Assembly (NCBI RefSeq): GCF_000307025.1
Contig: NC_018584.1
Coordinates: 1,240,001 to 1,304,000 of the forward strand
Source of the DNA: Listeria monocytogenes ATCC 19117
GTDB lineage: Bacteria; Bacillota; Bacilli; Lactobacillales; Listeriaceae
DNA length: 64,000 nucleotides
Direction: 5' to 3'
The translations under genes and the position numbers were made by a program. Of the stretch, positions 54,606 through 64,000 are shown one piece after another. A model generated the notes under the pieces. The model was not told the origin of the DNA and did no database searches. It was given only the letters and a program-made list of their open reading frames with translations. Each line of letters starts with the position of its first letter. Position 1 is the stretch's first letter.

Positions 54606-55910
54606 ATGGAAAAGAGTGTTAATGTAATTGGAGCAGGTTTAGCAGGAAGTGAAGCAGCATGGCAGTTAGTAAAACGTGGGGTAAAGGTGGATTTATACGA
54701 AATGAGACCGGTAAAACAAACTCCGGCACATCATACAGATAAATTTGCAGAGCTAGTATGTACGAATTCCTTGCGAGCTAACGGTCTAACGAATGCTGTA
54801 GGAGTTATTAAAGAAGAAATGCGGATACTTGATTCTATTATCATTGAAGCCGCTGACAAAGCATCTGTACCAGCTGGAGGGGCACTTGCGGTTGATCGAC
54901 ATGAATTTTCTGGTTATATTACAGACAAGGTGAAAAATCATCCACTCGTAACAGTGCATACGGAAGAAGTAACTACTATTCCAGAAGGTCCAACAATTAT
55001 TGCGACCGGTCCACTTACAAGTCCTGCGCTTGCTGATGAAATTAAACAATTAACAGGGGAAGAGTATCTTTACTTTTATGATGCAGCAGCACCAATAATT
55101 GAAAAAGATAGCATTGATATGGATAAAGTTTATTTGAAATCCCGCTATGATAAAGGAGAAGCTGCTTACTTAAACTGCCCGATGTCAGAAGAAGAATTCA
55201 ATGCTTTTTATGAAGCATTAGTAACGGCTGAAACGGCTGCTTTAAAAGAATTTGAAAAAGAAGTGTTTTTCGAAGGATGTATGCCAATCGAAGTAATGGC
55301 AAAACGCGGAATTAAAACGATGTTATTTGGTCCATTAAAGCCCGTTGGTTTGGAAGATCCAAAAACTGGAAAAAGACCTTATGCTGTGTTGCAACTTAGA
55401 CAAGATGATGCAGCGGGAACACTTTACAACATGGTAGGTTTCCAAACGCACCTTAAATGGGGTGAGCAAAAACGTGTTTTCGGAATGATTCCAGGACTTG
55501 AAAATGCTGAAATTGTACGTTATGGTGTAATGCACCGTAACACATTTATTAACTCACCAACTGTACTTGAACCAACTTACCAACTGAAAACACGCAATGA
55601 TTTGTTCTTTGCTGGACAAATGACAGGTGTAGAGGGATATGTTGAATCCGCGGCTAGTGGACTTGCGGCGGGGATTAATGCGGCCAATTTTGTAGAGGAA
55701 AAAGAACTAGTGGTTTTCCCGGCAGAAACGGCGATTGGTAGTCTAGCCCATTACATTACGAGTGCTAGTAAAAAATCGTTCCAACCAATGAATGTTAATT
55801 TTGGACTCTTCCCAGAGCTTGAAACAAAAATTCGTGCAAAACAAGAACGTAATGAAAAATTAGCTGAAAGAGCGCTAAATGCAATAAAAAGGGTTGCAGA
55901 AGAACTATAA
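54606..55910 (+). CDS. trmFO: tRNA (uracil-5-)-methyltransferase TrmFO
   Basis: Folate- and FAD-dependent methylation of U54 in the T loop of tRNAs. 434 residues with the FAD-binding [15 protein letters not shown] at the start, [23 protein letters not shown] and the C-terminal [23 protein letters not shown] at 54606 has GAGGAGGCG upstream. The gene lies between topA and xerC as in Bacillus. Confidence 0.95.
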   Translation: MEKSVNVIGAGLAGSEAAWQLVKRGVKVDLYEMRPVKQTPAHHTDKFAELVCTNSLRANGLTNAVGVIKEEMRILDSIIIEAADKASVPAGGALAVDRHEFSGYITDKVKNHPLVTVHTEEVTTIPEGPTIIATGPLTSPALADEIKQLTGEEYLYFYDAAAPIIEKDSIDMDKVYLKSRYDKGEAAYLNCPMSEEEFNAFYEALVTAETAALKEFEKEVFFEGCMPIEVMAKRGIKTMLFGPLKPVGLEDPKTGKRPYAVLQLRQDDAAGTLYNMVGFQTHLKWGEQKRVFGMIPGLENAEIVRYGVMHRNTFINSPTVLEPTYQLKTRNDLFFAGQMTGVEGYVESAASGLAAGINAANFVEEKELVVFPAETAIGSLAHYITSASKKSFQPMNVNFGLFPELETKIRAKQERNEKLAERALNAIKRVAEEL

Positions 55911-56138
55911 AAACACTATAATAATTGAGGACTATTCTTTGCTGTTCTTTTCATCACGATGGCTACTTTGGTATTTCAAGAGAGTTGATAGTGGTGGAAA
56001 GACAGTTTTTCTTTCCGATAAATGGTCTAGACAGATTTTGTTAATAAATGTTGGTTTTTTCACAAAAGTTAAGTGTTTTATTTAAATTGATTGTAAATGC
56101 AGATTAATTCAAAAAGTTGCGAAAAATGTATAAAATTA
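55911..56138. other. Spacer between trmFO and xerC
   Basis: No gene seen. A minor GGAAAGA / TCTTTCC hairpin (55995-56015) lacks a T run. Confidence 0.4.
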
Positions 56139-56167
56139 TTGCAACGTGGATATTGATATGTTAACAT
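56139..56167 (+). promoter_or_regulatory. Promoter of the xerC-hslVU-codY operon
   Basis: TTGCAA (56139), 17-bp spacer, TAACAT (56162). Confidence 0.55.
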
Positions 56168-56192
56168 GATAGTGTTTGAGAGGTGTATACGT

Positions 56193-57095
56193 ATGATACA
56201 AGAGGGGAAGTTAGAGCAACAGTTCTTTGACTATCTTCACTCAGAACGTAATTATTCAGTGAACACTAGTACAGCTTATGAAAATGATTTACTTGATTTT
56301 CGCCGCTTTTTAAATGAACAAGCTATTACCACATATCAGCAAGTTACTTTTCTAGATGTGCGTATTTATTTGACGGAATTAAAGCAAAAATCTTTTTCTC
56401 GTACAACCGTAGCTAGAAAAATTTCAAGTTTACGGAGTTTTTACACTTTTCTTTTAAGAGAGAATGTTATTAACGAAAATCCGTTTACTTACGTATCACA
56501 TGCGAAAAATCAGTTAAGGCTTCCCAAATTTTTCTATTCAGAAGAAATGGAAGCTTTGTTTCAAGTGGTCTATGAAGATAATGAAACGCTTACATTGCGA
56601 GATAGAGTGCTTTTAGAGGTGTTATATGGTACGGGAATTCGGGTGAGTGAATGTGCTGGAATACTGTTGCCTGACTTAGATACATCTTATCAAGCCATCC
56701 TCATACGCGGAAAAGGGAATAAAGAACGATATGTGCCATTCGGGGTGTATGCAGAAGATGCGATTACAGATTATTTGCCAGAACGTGCCAATCTTATGTC
56801 TCGCTATAAAAAGTCACATGATGCTTTACTTGTGAATCATTACGGTGATCCTTTGACGACCAGGGGCATTAGGTATTGCTTGTCGAAAATAATTAGTAAA
56901 GCTTCATTAACTCGGAAAATTCATCCGCATATGTTACGCCACACGTTTGCAACAGACTTACTTAATAACGGGGCGGATATGCGGACGGTACAAGAGTTAC
57001 TTGGGCACGCTAGCTTATCATCCACCCAGATCTATACGCACGTGACAAAAGAGCATTTAAAGTCTACTTATATGAAACATCATCCTAGGGCTTAA
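56193..57095 (+). CDS. xerC: Tyrosine recombinase XerC (CodV)
   Basis: 300 residues; resolves chromosome dimers at dif with XerD. N-terminal SAM-like core-binding domain ([23 protein letters not shown]...) and the C-terminal catalytic domain with Arg in [27 protein letters not shown] and Tyr in IYTHV. ATG at 56193 fits GAGAGGTG; the frame from 56166 has no SD. First gene of the classic codVWXY operon. Confidence 0.93.
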
Positions 57096-57115
57096 ATTTG
57101 GAGGAGGTTAAAGAA

Positions 57116-57655
57116 ATGGAATTGCACGCTACAACGATATTTGCGGTTCAACATGACGGAAAAGCAGCGATGGCTGGAGACGGTCAAGTGACGCTTGGTG
57201 AATCGGTCGTAATGAAACATACCGCCAAAAAAGTTCGCCGTCTTTTTCATGATAAAGTAATTGCTGGATTTGCAGGTTCAGTCGCAGATGCTTTTACTTT
57301 ATTTGAAAAATTTGAAGCGAAATTGAATGAATATAATGGTAACTTAGAAAGAGCATCAGTCGAACTTGCTCAACAATGGCGCAGTGACAGTGTTTTAAGA
57401 AAATTAGAAGCTATGCTAATCGTGATGGACAAAGATACACTACTTTTAGTTTCAGGGACAGGAGAAGTTATTGAACCAGACGATGGTATTTTAGCTATCG
57501 GTTCTGGAGGTAATTATGCGCTAGCCGCTGGGCGAGCACTTAAAAGACATAATGGTGGTCAAATGGAAGCAAAGGATATCGCTCGTCATGCGCTAGAAAT
57601 CGCTTCTGAAATTTGTGTGTTTACAAATGATCATATTACAGTAGAAGAGCTTTGA
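57116..57655 (+). CDS. hslV: ATP-dependent protease peptidase subunit HslV (ClpQ)
   Basis: 179 residues with the family core [25 protein letters not shown] and [17 protein letters not shown] at 57116 follows GGAGGAGG by 8 nt. The N-terminus is MELHATTIF, so the nucleophile Thr is not at position 2 as in E. coli; it must be exposed by cutting or the enzyme works otherwise. See findings. It forms a complex with HslU. Confidence 0.92.
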   Translation: MELHATTIFAVQHDGKAAMAGDGQVTLGESVVMKHTAKKVRRLFHDKVIAGFAGSVADAFTLFEKFEAKLNEYNGNLERASVELAQQWRSDSVLRKLEAMLIVMDKDTLLLVSGTGEVIEPDDGILAIGSGGNYALAAGRALKRHNGGQMEAKDIARHALEIASEICVFTNDHITVEEL

Positions 57656-57668
57656 AGGAGTGGTTAAT

Positions 57669-59078
57669 TTGACAAATATAACGTTAATGAACCAGTTGAC
57701 ACCAAAGCAAATTGTTGAAAAACTGGATCAATATATTATTGGACAAACCGGAGCGAAGAAATCAGTTGCAGTAGCACTAAGAAATCGTTACCGTAGACAA
57801 CTAATGGATGAATCAATCCGTGATGAAATTATTCCGAAAAACATTCTGATGATTGGACCAACAGGTGTTGGTAAAACAGAAATAGCACGTCGAATTGCCA
57901 AAATTGTTCGTGCTCCTTTTTCCAAAGTAGAGGCTACTAAATTCACGGAAGTTGGCTATGTCGGTCGCGATGTAGAATCAATGGTTCGTGACTTAGTGGA
58001 GGTATCTGTTCGTTTAGTAAAAGAAGAAAAAATGCAATTAGTTCGTGTTAAAGCAGAAAAAAATGCAGAGAAACGTCTGATTAAACTTTTAGCGCCAAGC
58101 CAAAAGAAAAAACAAACAACATCGCAAAATCCGTTAGAAGCGCTTTTCGGCGGCATGAATCAACCAGATGAATCTCCTGAGGAAGAAGTAGATCAAGAAT
58201 TAAAGAATAAACGTAGCCAAATTGAATGGCGTCTACAAAACGGCGAGCTTGATGATGAAATAGTAACAGTAGAAGTAAAAGAACAGCAAAATCCAATGCT
58301 TGATATGATGCGCGGCGCTGGAATGGACCAAATGAATGGTATGCAGGATGCGCTTTCGGGCATGTTCCCAGCGAAAAAGAAAAAACGCAAAGTAACCGTA
58401 CGTGAAGCGAAGAAAATTCTTTTTGAAGATGAAGCATCAAAATTAATTGATGCAGATGAACTTGCAGCAGAGGGCATTCATCGTGCGGAACAAATGGGTA
58501 TGATTTTTATCGATGAAATTGATAAAATTGCTAGTAAAGAAGGCGGCGGAAATGCACAAGTTTCGCGGGAAGGCGTCCAAAGAGACATTCTTCCAATCGT
58601 GGAGGGGTCGCAAATTTCTACTAAATATGGTACAGTCAACACGGAGTACATTTTATTTATCGCAGCAGGGGCTTTCCATATGTCTAAACCAAGCGATTTA
58701 ATTCCAGAGCTTCAAGGCCGGTTCCCAATTAGAATTGAGCTGGATAAATTAACTCAAGAAGATTTCTACAAAATCTTAACAGAACCAGACAATGCACTAA
58801 TTAAACAATACAAAGCTTTACTGAAAACAGAAGGAATTGACTTGATTTTCACCAAAGAAGCCGTAGAAAGAATTGCCGAGATTGCATTCCAAGTTAATCA
58901 AGATTCAGATAATATCGGAGCAAGAAGACTTCATACCATTTTAGAAAAATTACTAGAAGATTTACTATTTGAAGCACCAGAAATCAATATGGAATCTATT
59001 AAAGTAACAGAAAACTATGTTAATGAAAAACTTGCACCAATTATGCAGAATAAAGATTTAACACAATTTATTTTATAA
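57669..59078 (+). CDS. hslU: ATP-dependent protease ATPase subunit HslU (ClpY)
   Basis: 469-residue AAA+ ATPase. Walker A GPTGVGKT, pore loop GYVGRDVES, a long I-domain (about 110-240) rich in Lys and Gln, Walker [10 protein letters not shown], and the C-terminal LTQFIL that docks into HslV. The TTG at 57669 lies 8 nt after AAGGAG; the GTG at 57660 is inside the SD. Next gene is codY. Confidence 0.95.
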   Translation: MTNITLMNQLTPKQIVEKLDQYIIGQTGAKKSVAVALRNRYRRQLMDESIRDEIIPKNILMIGPTGVGKTEIARRIAKIVRAPFSKVEATKFTEVGYVGRDVESMVRDLVEVSVRLVKEEKMQLVRVKAEKNAEKRLIKLLAPSQKKKQTTSQNPLEALFGGMNQPDESPEEEVDQELKNKRSQIEWRLQNGELDDEIVTVEVKEQQNPMLDMMRGAGMDQMNGMQDALSGMFPAKKKKRKVTVREAKKILFEDEASKLIDADELAAEGIHRAEQMGMIFIDEIDKIASKEGGGNAQVSREGVQRDILPIVEGSQISTKYGTVNTEYILFIAAGAFHMSKPSDLIPELQGRFPIRIELDKLTQEDFYKILTEPDNALIKQYKALLKTEGIDLIFTKEAVERIAEIAFQVNQDSDNIGARRLHTILEKLLEDLLFEAPEINMESIKVTENYVNEKLAPIMQNKDLTQFIL

Positions 59079-59098
59079 AATACTAGGAGGATCTAATA

Positions 59099-59878
59099 AT
59101 GACTTTATTAGAAAAAACAAGAAAAATTAATGCTATGTTACAAAATGCTGCAGGAAAAACAGTAAACTTCAAAGAAATGGCAGATACACTTACAGACGTC
59201 ATTGAAGCAAACACATATATCGTAAGCCGTAAAGGTAAATTACTTGGCTATTCTGAAGCACTTCCAATCGAAAATGATCGTATGAAACAAATGCTAACAG
59301 AACGCCAATTTCCAGAAGAATATACGCAAAGCCTTTTCAATGTAGGCGAAACTTCTTCTAACTTAGAAGTATCAAGCCAATATACTGCTTTTCCAATCGA
59401 AAACAGTGAATTATTCACAAAAGGTTTAACAACTATCGTACCTATCGTAGGTGGTGGTGAGCGTCTTGGAACACTTATCCTATCTCGCTTAGAAAGCAAT
59501 TTCACTGATGATGATTTACTTTTAGCGGAATATGGTGGAACAGTTGTTGGAATGGAAATCTTGCATGAAAAAGCAGAAGAAATTGAAGAAGAAGCTCGTA
59601 GCCGTGCCGTTGTGCAAATGGCGATTAGCTCTCTTTCTTACAGTGAGTTAGAAGCTATTGAGCATATTTTCGATGAGTTGAATGGTAAAGAAGGTCTTCT
59701 TGTTGCCTCTAAAATCGCGGACCGTGTCGGCATTACACGTTCTGTAATCGTAAATGCACTTCGTAAATTAGAAAGTGCAGGCGTTATTGATTCTCGCTCA
59801 CTAGGAATGAAAGGTACATTTATCCGTGTACTTAATGATAAATTCCTTGTAGAACTAGAAAAATTGAAAAACAACTAA
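59099..59878 (+). CDS. codY: Global regulator CodY
   Basis: 259 residues. N-terminal GAF domain binds branched-chain amino acids, with GTP as second effector; the C-terminal winged helix has [26 protein letters not shown]. It represses nitrogen and nutrient genes in rich medium and, in Listeria, also affects virulence genes. SD AGGAGGA. It ends the xerC-hslVU-codY operon. Confidence 0.96.
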   Translation: MTLLEKTRKINAMLQNAAGKTVNFKEMADTLTDVIEANTYIVSRKGKLLGYSEALPIENDRMKQMLTERQFPEEYTQSLFNVGETSSNLEVSSQYTAFPIENSELFTKGLTTIVPIVGGGERLGTLILSRLESNFTDDDLLLAEYGGTVVGMEILHEKAEEIEEEARSRAVVQMAISSLSYSELEAIEHIFDELNGKEGLLVASKIADRVGITRSVIVNALRKLESAGVIDSRSLGMKGTFIRVLNDKFLVELEKLKNN

Positions 59879-59886
59879 AAAAAGTA

Positions 59887-59928
59887 GAAAAGCTTTCTCT
59901 GAAAATATTCGGGGAGAGCTTTTTTTGG
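59887..59928 (+). terminator. Terminator after codY
   Basis: AAAAGCTTTCTCTGA pairs with TCGGGGAGAGCTTTT, including G-U pairs, followed by a T run. Confidence 0.85.
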
Positions 59929-59980
59929 TTTGCTTTGGTAAAATAAGAAAGTAGAACTTGTGTGACTGGAGGAATTTAGA

Positions 59981-60400
59981 ATGGAAATCGCTGAAACAAC
60001 CATTGAAGTACGCTATGCAGAAACCGATCAAATGGGCGTTGTTTATCATAACAATTACCTTGTATGGATGGAAATCGGCCGAACAAGATTAATTGAAAAA
60101 TTAGGTTTTCGTTATTTTGATATGGAAGAGGCTGGTTATCTTTCTCCGGTATTAGATGTGCATATTCATTACGGAAAACCACTGCGTTACGGACAGAAGG
60201 CAGTTGTAAAAACATGGATAAAAGGGTATGATGGACTTCGTGTTACTTATGGTTATGAAATTTGCTATGAAGATACGAATGAAGTAGCCATTACAGGAGA
60301 AACACAGCATGTATGTGTAACGAAAGAAGATTTCCGCCCTGTATCGTTAAGAAGAACATTTCCGAATTGGCATGAAGCCTATCTAAAAGCTTTAGAATAA
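59981..60400 (+). CDS. YbgC/YneP-like acyl-CoA thioesterase
   Basis: 139-residue hot-dog-fold enzyme. Signature VRYAETDQMGVVYHNNYLVWMEIGR contains the catalytic Asp and conserved Tyr/His. It hydrolyses short-chain or aromatic acyl-CoAs in relatives. B. subtilis yneP sits before yneQ and parE in the same way. SD TGGAGGA. Confidence 0.9.
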   Translation: MEIAETTIEVRYAETDQMGVVYHNNYLVWMEIGRTRLIEKLGFRYFDMEEAGYLSPVLDVHIHYGKPLRYGQKAVVKTWIKGYDGLRVTYGYEICYEDTNEVAITGETQHVCVTKEDFRPVSLRRTFPNWHEAYLKALE

Positions 60401-60422
60401 ATAAGACTGGTAGTGATAAAAA

Positions 60423-60734
60423 ATGGCTTTTGGTGTAAAACGTGATGAAATGGAGTTATGGAAAGAAAAAGCAGCCCGTGGAGAGATTGCAATTATCACC
60501 CATTATTGGCTAGATGATCGCTTTCCTGAATCAAAAACTGTAACCAAAGTTGCATGTGTAGATTTGAAAAAACTACAACAATGGGGGAAACAATATGGTT
60601 TAGCCCCAGATTGGATTGATAACCGTCGAAAAAACTTTCCGCATTATGATTTGTTTGGCGAGATGCAACTCGTTGTACTGAAAAAAGAAAAAGCCTTTGA
60701 ACAAATCGAGCGGTTTCATTTGGAGGAGAAATAA
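60423..60734 (+). CDS. YneQ-like hypothetical protein
   Basis: 103-residue soluble protein matching the small unknown that follows yneP in Bacillus. ITHYWLDDRFPESKTVTK and DLKKLQQWGKQYGL are prominent; the C-terminus is amphipathic. Starts 22 bp after the thioesterase gene and is followed by the epimerase gene with a 2-bp gap, so all three form one operon. Confidence 0.8.
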   Translation: MAFGVKRDEMELWKEKAARGEIAIITHYWLDDRFPESKTVTKVACVDLKKLQQWGKQYGLAPDWIDNRRKNFPHYDLFGEMQLVVLKKEKAFEQIERFHLEEK

Positions 60735-60736
60735 CA

Positions 60737-61609
60737 ATGATTAAACTGGAAAATGAAGTATTGCTTGTAGAAATGAAAACAGCTGGAGCAGAATTAACGC
60801 GAATCTTCCATAAAGATACCGGACTTGAGTATTTATGGAATGCTGATAGCAAGTTTTGGGGGCGTCATTCACCTGTTCTATTTCCAACAGTTGGAAGGCT
60901 TGTAGAAGATACTTACTTAGTCGATGGAAAGCCGTACCACTTAGGGCAACACGGGTTTGCCCGTGACCGTGATTTTCAAGTAATCGAGCAAACAGAAAAA
61001 TCGGTACGTTTTGAGTTGGATGCAGACGAAGATTCATTAGCAGTTTATCCCTACAAATTTAAACTATCGATTATTTATACAATAGAAAAAAATACGGTAG
61101 CTGTTTCCTACGAAGTTGAAAATACGGATAACAAGCGAATTTATTTCTCTATTGGTGCGCACCCAGCTTTTAATTTACCATTAACAGACGGGACGACATT
61201 TGAAGATTATTATTTGGATTTCGGAACAGAAGAGAATTTAGAAACACTTTGTTTAGAAGGGCCATACCGCAGTGGCGAAATTAAGAAGGTTGTCGATAAA
61301 CCAGCACAATACTTACCACTGAGCTATGATTTATTTAAAAACGATGCACTTATTTTTGAAGCACTAAAACAAAAAGAAATGACCATCAAATCAGATAAAA
61401 CACCTCATTTTGTAAAAGTATCTTTCCCAGAATTCCCATTTGTAGGTGTTTGGACGGCAAAACCGGGGACCCCTTTCTTATGTATTGAACCGTGGTACGG
61501 AATTGCAGATGGTGCTGGAGAATCTGTTGAACTGCGAGATAAAGCGGGAATAGAGCATTTAGAGCCAGAAGCTGTCTTTGCTTCCGAATATGAAATTACA
61601 GTAGGTTAA
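60737..61609 (+). CDS. Aldose 1-epimerase family protein (LacX-like)
   Basis: 290 residues. Galactose-mutarotase fold: VEMKTAGAELTRIFHKDTG, LEYLWN, FWGRHSPVLFPTVGRL, FSIGAHPAFNLPL (catalytic His) and the Glu in LCIEPWYG. Closest to the LacX/YihR branch, so the sugar is uncertain. SD TGGAGGAG lies in the end of the preceding gene. Confidence 0.87.
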   Translation: MIKLENEVLLVEMKTAGAELTRIFHKDTGLEYLWNADSKFWGRHSPVLFPTVGRLVEDTYLVDGKPYHLGQHGFARDRDFQVIEQTEKSVRFELDADEDSLAVYPYKFKLSIIYTIEKNTVAVSYEVENTDNKRIYFSIGAHPAFNLPLTDGTTFEDYYLDFGTEENLETLCLEGPYRSGEIKKVVDKPAQYLPLSYDLFKNDALIFEALKQKEMTIKSDKTPHFVKVSFPEFPFVGVWTAKPGTPFLCIEPWYGIADGAGESVELRDKAGIEHLEPEAVFASEYEITVG

Positions 61610-61612
61610 AAC

Positions 61613-61650
61613 GAAAACCCAGAAGAGCGAAATGCATCTTCTGGGTTTTA
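61613..61650. terminator. Bidirectional terminator before plsY
   Basis: AAAACCCAGAAGA / TCTTCTGGGTTTT between convergent genes. Confidence 0.92.
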
Positions 61651-62247
61651 TTACATCCATTTTATTTTGGGTTCTTCGCCGTTACGAATCCGAGTGATAT
61701 TTGCTCGGTGACGCCAGATGACAAAGAGTGCGATACAAGCAACAAGAATAATTAAAATCCAGTCTCCCATGAAAAGAGAAATAATTAACGCTGCAAGTGC
61801 TCCAATCATCGAGCTGAGCGATACATATTTGCTAAGTTTAAGTGTAACTAAGAAGACTACAAGTGCGGCTACAAAGAGTAATGGTGCATAGGCAAGGATG
61901 ACACCTGCCGAAGTAGCAACTGCTTTTCCGCCTCTAAATCCTGCGAAAAGCGGGAAACTATGCCCAATAATAGCAAATGCTCCAGTTAGCAACCAAAAAT
62001 GATGGTCTACATTCAATTGAAAGAAAAATGGAAGCAACGTTGCGACAGTCCCTTTTAAAATGTCCATCACTGTCACGATACTACCGGCTTTGATTCCGAG
62101 AACCCGGAATGAATTCGTCGCGCCTAAATTACCGCTACCGAAATCGCGAATATCCTTTTTGTAAAAAATTTTGCCAATCCATAAACCAGACGGTATCGAA
62201 CCAATCACATAGGCTAATAAAGAAAGCAGAATTAAATTAATTGTCAT
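61651..62247 (-). CDS. plsY: Acyl-phosphate glycerol-3-phosphate acyltransferase PlsY
   Basis: First acylation in phospholipid synthesis. 198-residue membrane enzyme with five helices and the three motifs: [26 protein letters not shown] and [16 protein letters not shown] at 62247 has GAGGGG upstream; the longer start at 62262 overlaps that SD. Divergent from the CoA-binding gene, as yneS and yneT next to parE in Bacillus. Confidence 0.93.
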   Translation of the reverse strand: MTINLILLSLLAYVIGSIPSGLWIGKIFYKKDIRDFGSGNLGATNSFRVLGIKAGSIVTVMDILKGTVATLLPFFFQLNVDHHFWLLTGAFAIIGHSFPLFAGFRGGKAVATSAGVILAYAPLLFVAALVVFLVTLKLSKYVSLSSMIGALAALIISLFMGDWILIILVACIALFVIWRHRANITRIRNGEEPKIKWM

Positions 62248-62287
62248 TTTTAAACCCCTCAAGAAGAAATGATGTTTTCCATAAAGA

Positions 62288-62296
62288 ATTATAGCA
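62288..62296 (-). promoter_or_regulatory. Extended -10 promoter of plsY
   Basis: Minus strand TGC-TATAAT (62296-62288). Confidence 0.55.
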
Positions 62297-62345
62297 CAAA
62301 ATGAAGAAGATTGGCTAAATTGTTAGGACAAATCACGATGAAAAG

Positions 62346-62374
62346 TTGAAAAAACCGCAAAAATAGCTTATGAT
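62346..62374 (+). promoter_or_regulatory. Promoter of CoA-binding gene
   Basis: TTGAAA (62346), 17-bp spacer, TATGAT (62369). Confidence 0.75.
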
Positions 62375-62405
62375 TAGAAAGAATAGTAGGAGGGCGATTA
62401 GACTA

Positions 62406-62813
62406 ATGCAAAATCCAACAAAAGAAGAAATCCAGCAAATCTTAAAGAAGGCAAAAGTAATCGCAGTCGTTGGTTTGAGTGATAAACCAGACCGCACAAG
62501 TTACCGAGTGAGTCAAATAATGCAGCAAGCTGGGTACAAAATTATACCAGTGAACCCTAATGCAGACGAAATTCTTGGCGAAAAAGCCGTCAAGCGTTTA
62601 ACGGATATCGAGGAACATGTGGATATTGTGAATGTCTTTCGTCGCTCAGAGTTTTTACCTGAAATAGCGGAGGCTTTTGACCAAATAGATGCAGATGTAT
62701 TTTGGGCACAGCTTGGCATAGCTAATCAGGAAGCATTTGATTTTTTGACAGAAAAAGGATATCCTACTGTCATGGATTATTGCATTAAGGTTGCTTATCA
62801 AGAAATGGATTAA
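62406..62813 (+). CDS. CoA-binding protein, YneT/YccU type
   Basis: 135-residue Rossmann-like protein: KVIAVVGLSDKPDRTSYRVSQ, YKIIPVNPNADEILGEKA and VDIVNVFRRSEFLPEIAEA. The family binds CoA through this fold; cellular role unknown. ATG at 62406 follows AGGAGGG with a rather long spacer of about 11 nt. It is the usual gene upstream of parE. Confidence 0.88.
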   Translation: MQNPTKEEIQQILKKAKVIAVVGLSDKPDRTSYRVSQIMQQAGYKIIPVNPNADEILGEKAVKRLTDIEEHVDIVNVFRRSEFLPEIAEAFDQIDADVFWAQLGIANQEAFDFLTEKGYPTVMDYCIKVAYQEMD

Positions 62814-62833
62814 TTAAACACCATTTTTGAAGG

Positions 62834-62865
62834 AAGCAGGTTCTTATAGCAGAGCCTGTTTTTTT
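62834..62865 (+). terminator. Terminator before parE
   Basis: AAGCAGGTTCT / AGAGCCTGTTTT with G-U pairs then T run. Confidence 0.8.
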
Positions 62866-62892
62866 ATGAAAAGGAATTTGTCACTAAACTAT

Positions 62893-62933
62893 CACTTTAT
62901 TAATCAGCTAGTTAATGCTATTCTGATAAAGTG
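62893..62933. promoter_or_regulatory. parE upstream region with inverted repeat
   Basis: CACTTT-atta-ATCAG and CTGATAAAGTG are complementary over 11 bp with a 4-nt bulge. Possible promoters in it: TTGTCA (62878)-17-TAATCA (62901), or an extended TGC-TATTCT (62916-62924). Confidence 0.4.
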
Positions 62934-62993
62934 GTTTTAAGCGAATAACAACGTGAAAGTTGTAGATTGACGGAATGAAGGGAGTTTTGAAAT

Positions 62994-64000
62994 ATGAATC
63001 GGAATGAGTATAATGATGATTCTATTCAGGTGCTTGAAGGACTGGAAGCGGTCCGGAAACGCCCAGCGATGTATATCGGTTCAACAGATGTACGCGGGCT
63101 GCACCATTTAGTATATGAAATAGTGGACAACTCGGTCGATGAGACCCTTGCAGGTTTTGGTAAGAAAATTGTTGTGACACTTCACGTGGATGGCAGTGTT
63201 AGTGTTAGCGATGAAGGTCGTGGGATGCCTGTTGGGATGCACAAAACAGGTAAGTCTACGGTAGAAGTTATTTTAACTGTTCTTCACGCCGGTGGTAAGT
63301 TCGGCCAAGAAGGCGGATATAAAACAAGTGGTGGGCTTCACGGTGTTGGTTCATCCGTTGTAAATGCGCTCTCTGAATGGTTAGTAGTTACAATTAATCG
63401 TGACGGCGCAACCTACCAACAAAAATTTAAAGACGGCGGAAAGCCAGATGGAACACTGAAAAAAATCGGAAAATCAAAAGCTACTGGGACAACGATTCGC
63501 TTTAAGCCAGATCCAGCAATTTTTCCAACGACTTCATTTAACTATGAAACCTTATCAGAACGTCTAAGAGAATCAGCATTTCTTTTAAAAGGGATGTTAA
63601 TTGAATTAATTGATGAACGAGTTGGCATGGCAGAGGCTTTCCACTTTGAAGAAGGTGTGAAAAACTTTGTTGAATATATTAATGAAGGTAAAGATGTGCT
63701 TCATCCTGTAGCTAGCTTTGAAGGGGAAAATGCGACCATTGAAGTAGAAATGGCGTTCCAATTCAATGATGGTTATTCTGAAAATATCTTGAGTTTCGTT
63801 AATAACGTTCGAACTCGCGGAGCAGGCTCGCATGAATCTGGAATGAAAGCGGCAATGACGCGGATTTTCAATGATTATGCTCGTCGTGTGAATCTTTTAA
63901 AAGAAAAAGATAAAAACCTTGAAGGTAGCGATATTCGTGAAGGTTTATCAGCTGTACTTTCTATCCGTGTTCCAGAAAAAATCCTTCAATTCGAAGGTCA
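62994..64000 (+). CDS. parE: DNA topoisomerase IV subunit B, 5' part
   Basis: Decatenating topoisomerase subunit with ATPase activity; runs out of the window at 64000. The first 335 residues show the GHKL ATPase: IQVLEGLEAVRKRPAMYIG, EIVDNSVDE (Asn/Asp metal site), VSDEGRGMPVG and GGLHGVGSSVVNALS. The protein has ParE rather than GyrB features in the loop after these motifs and lies where parE follows plsY/yneT in Bacillales. ATG at 62994 is preceded by AAGGGAG. Confidence 0.95.
   Translation, partial: MNRNEYNDDSIQVLEGLEAVRKRPAMYIGSTDVRGLHHLVYEIVDNSVDETLAGFGKKIVVTLHVDGSVSVSDEGRGMPVGMHKTGKSTVEVILTVLHAGGKFGQEGGYKTSGGLHGVGSSVVNALSEWLVVTINRDGATYQQKFKDGGKPDGTLKKIGKSKATGTTIRFKPDPAIFPTTSFNYETLSERLRESAFLLKGMLIELIDERVGMAEAFHFEEGVKNFVEYINEGKDVLHPVASFEGENATIEVEMAFQFNDGYSENILSFVNNVRTRGAGSHESGMKAAMTRIFNDYARRVNLLKEKDKNLEGSDIREGLSAVLSIRVPEKILQFEG

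Overview
The window is a low-GC Firmicute chromosome segment whose gene content and order match the Listeria monocytogenes/L. innocua group. It corresponds to the stretch that runs from an MMPL transporter and ung through polX-mutS2-trxA-uvrC, racE-rph, treA-treB, proBA, tig-clpX-sipXYZ and topA-trmFO-xerC-hslVU-codY to plsY-parE. I base this on recalled synteny and protein families; no search was run. Starts below were chosen from Shine-Dalgarno (SD) position and family alignment, so several are downstream of the longest possible ORF, and one (rnhC) is upstream of it on an apparent AUC codon.

Layout. 1-15.1 kb: conserved core genes for DNA repair (ung, polX, mutS2, uvrC), RNase HIII, division (zapA, cvpA), thioredoxin, lysine-type aspartokinase with an internal start, and the racE-rph-rdgB-phosphodiesterase operon. 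15.2-21.7 kb: accessory region beginning at tRNA-Arg(UCU). It holds two small immunity-like genes, decayed duplicate fragments, a repeated terminator unit, and a 1376-residue LPXTG internalin-type surface protein with three nearly identical 441-bp tandem repeats and five MucBP domains. 21.7-31.8 kb: many single genes or pairs, mostly separated by bidirectional terminators: a DUF1254 protein, a YdeI-like protein, a VOC protein, a phosphoglycerate-mutase-like enzyme behind a MerR-type promoter, a DbpA-type helicase, a Nudix enzyme, an MFS exporter divergent from a Crp/Fnr regulator, a YitT protein with a structured leader, and two tiny membrane proteins. 31.9-36 kb: trehalose locus (treR, treA, treB) with an 18-bp palindromic operator and a cre-like site. 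36-43.6 kb: Nudix, hydrolase, proBA, a GYF-PrsW membrane protease, and a small cassette of two XRE regulators, a secreted metzincin and a lipoprotein. 43.8-64 kb: the conserved run ysoA-tig-clpX, three signal peptidases, rbgA-rnhB-dprA-topA-trmFO, xerC-hslV-hslU-codY, the yneP/yneQ pair, an aldose-epimerase-like gene, plsY, a CoA-binding protein, and the 5' part of parE.

Functionally the core parts are housekeeping. The stretches most likely to vary between strains, and most worth a second look, are the tRNA-Arg region with the internalin, the metzincin/lipoprotein/XRE cassette, and the cluster of small membrane ORFs at 31.5-31.8 kb.
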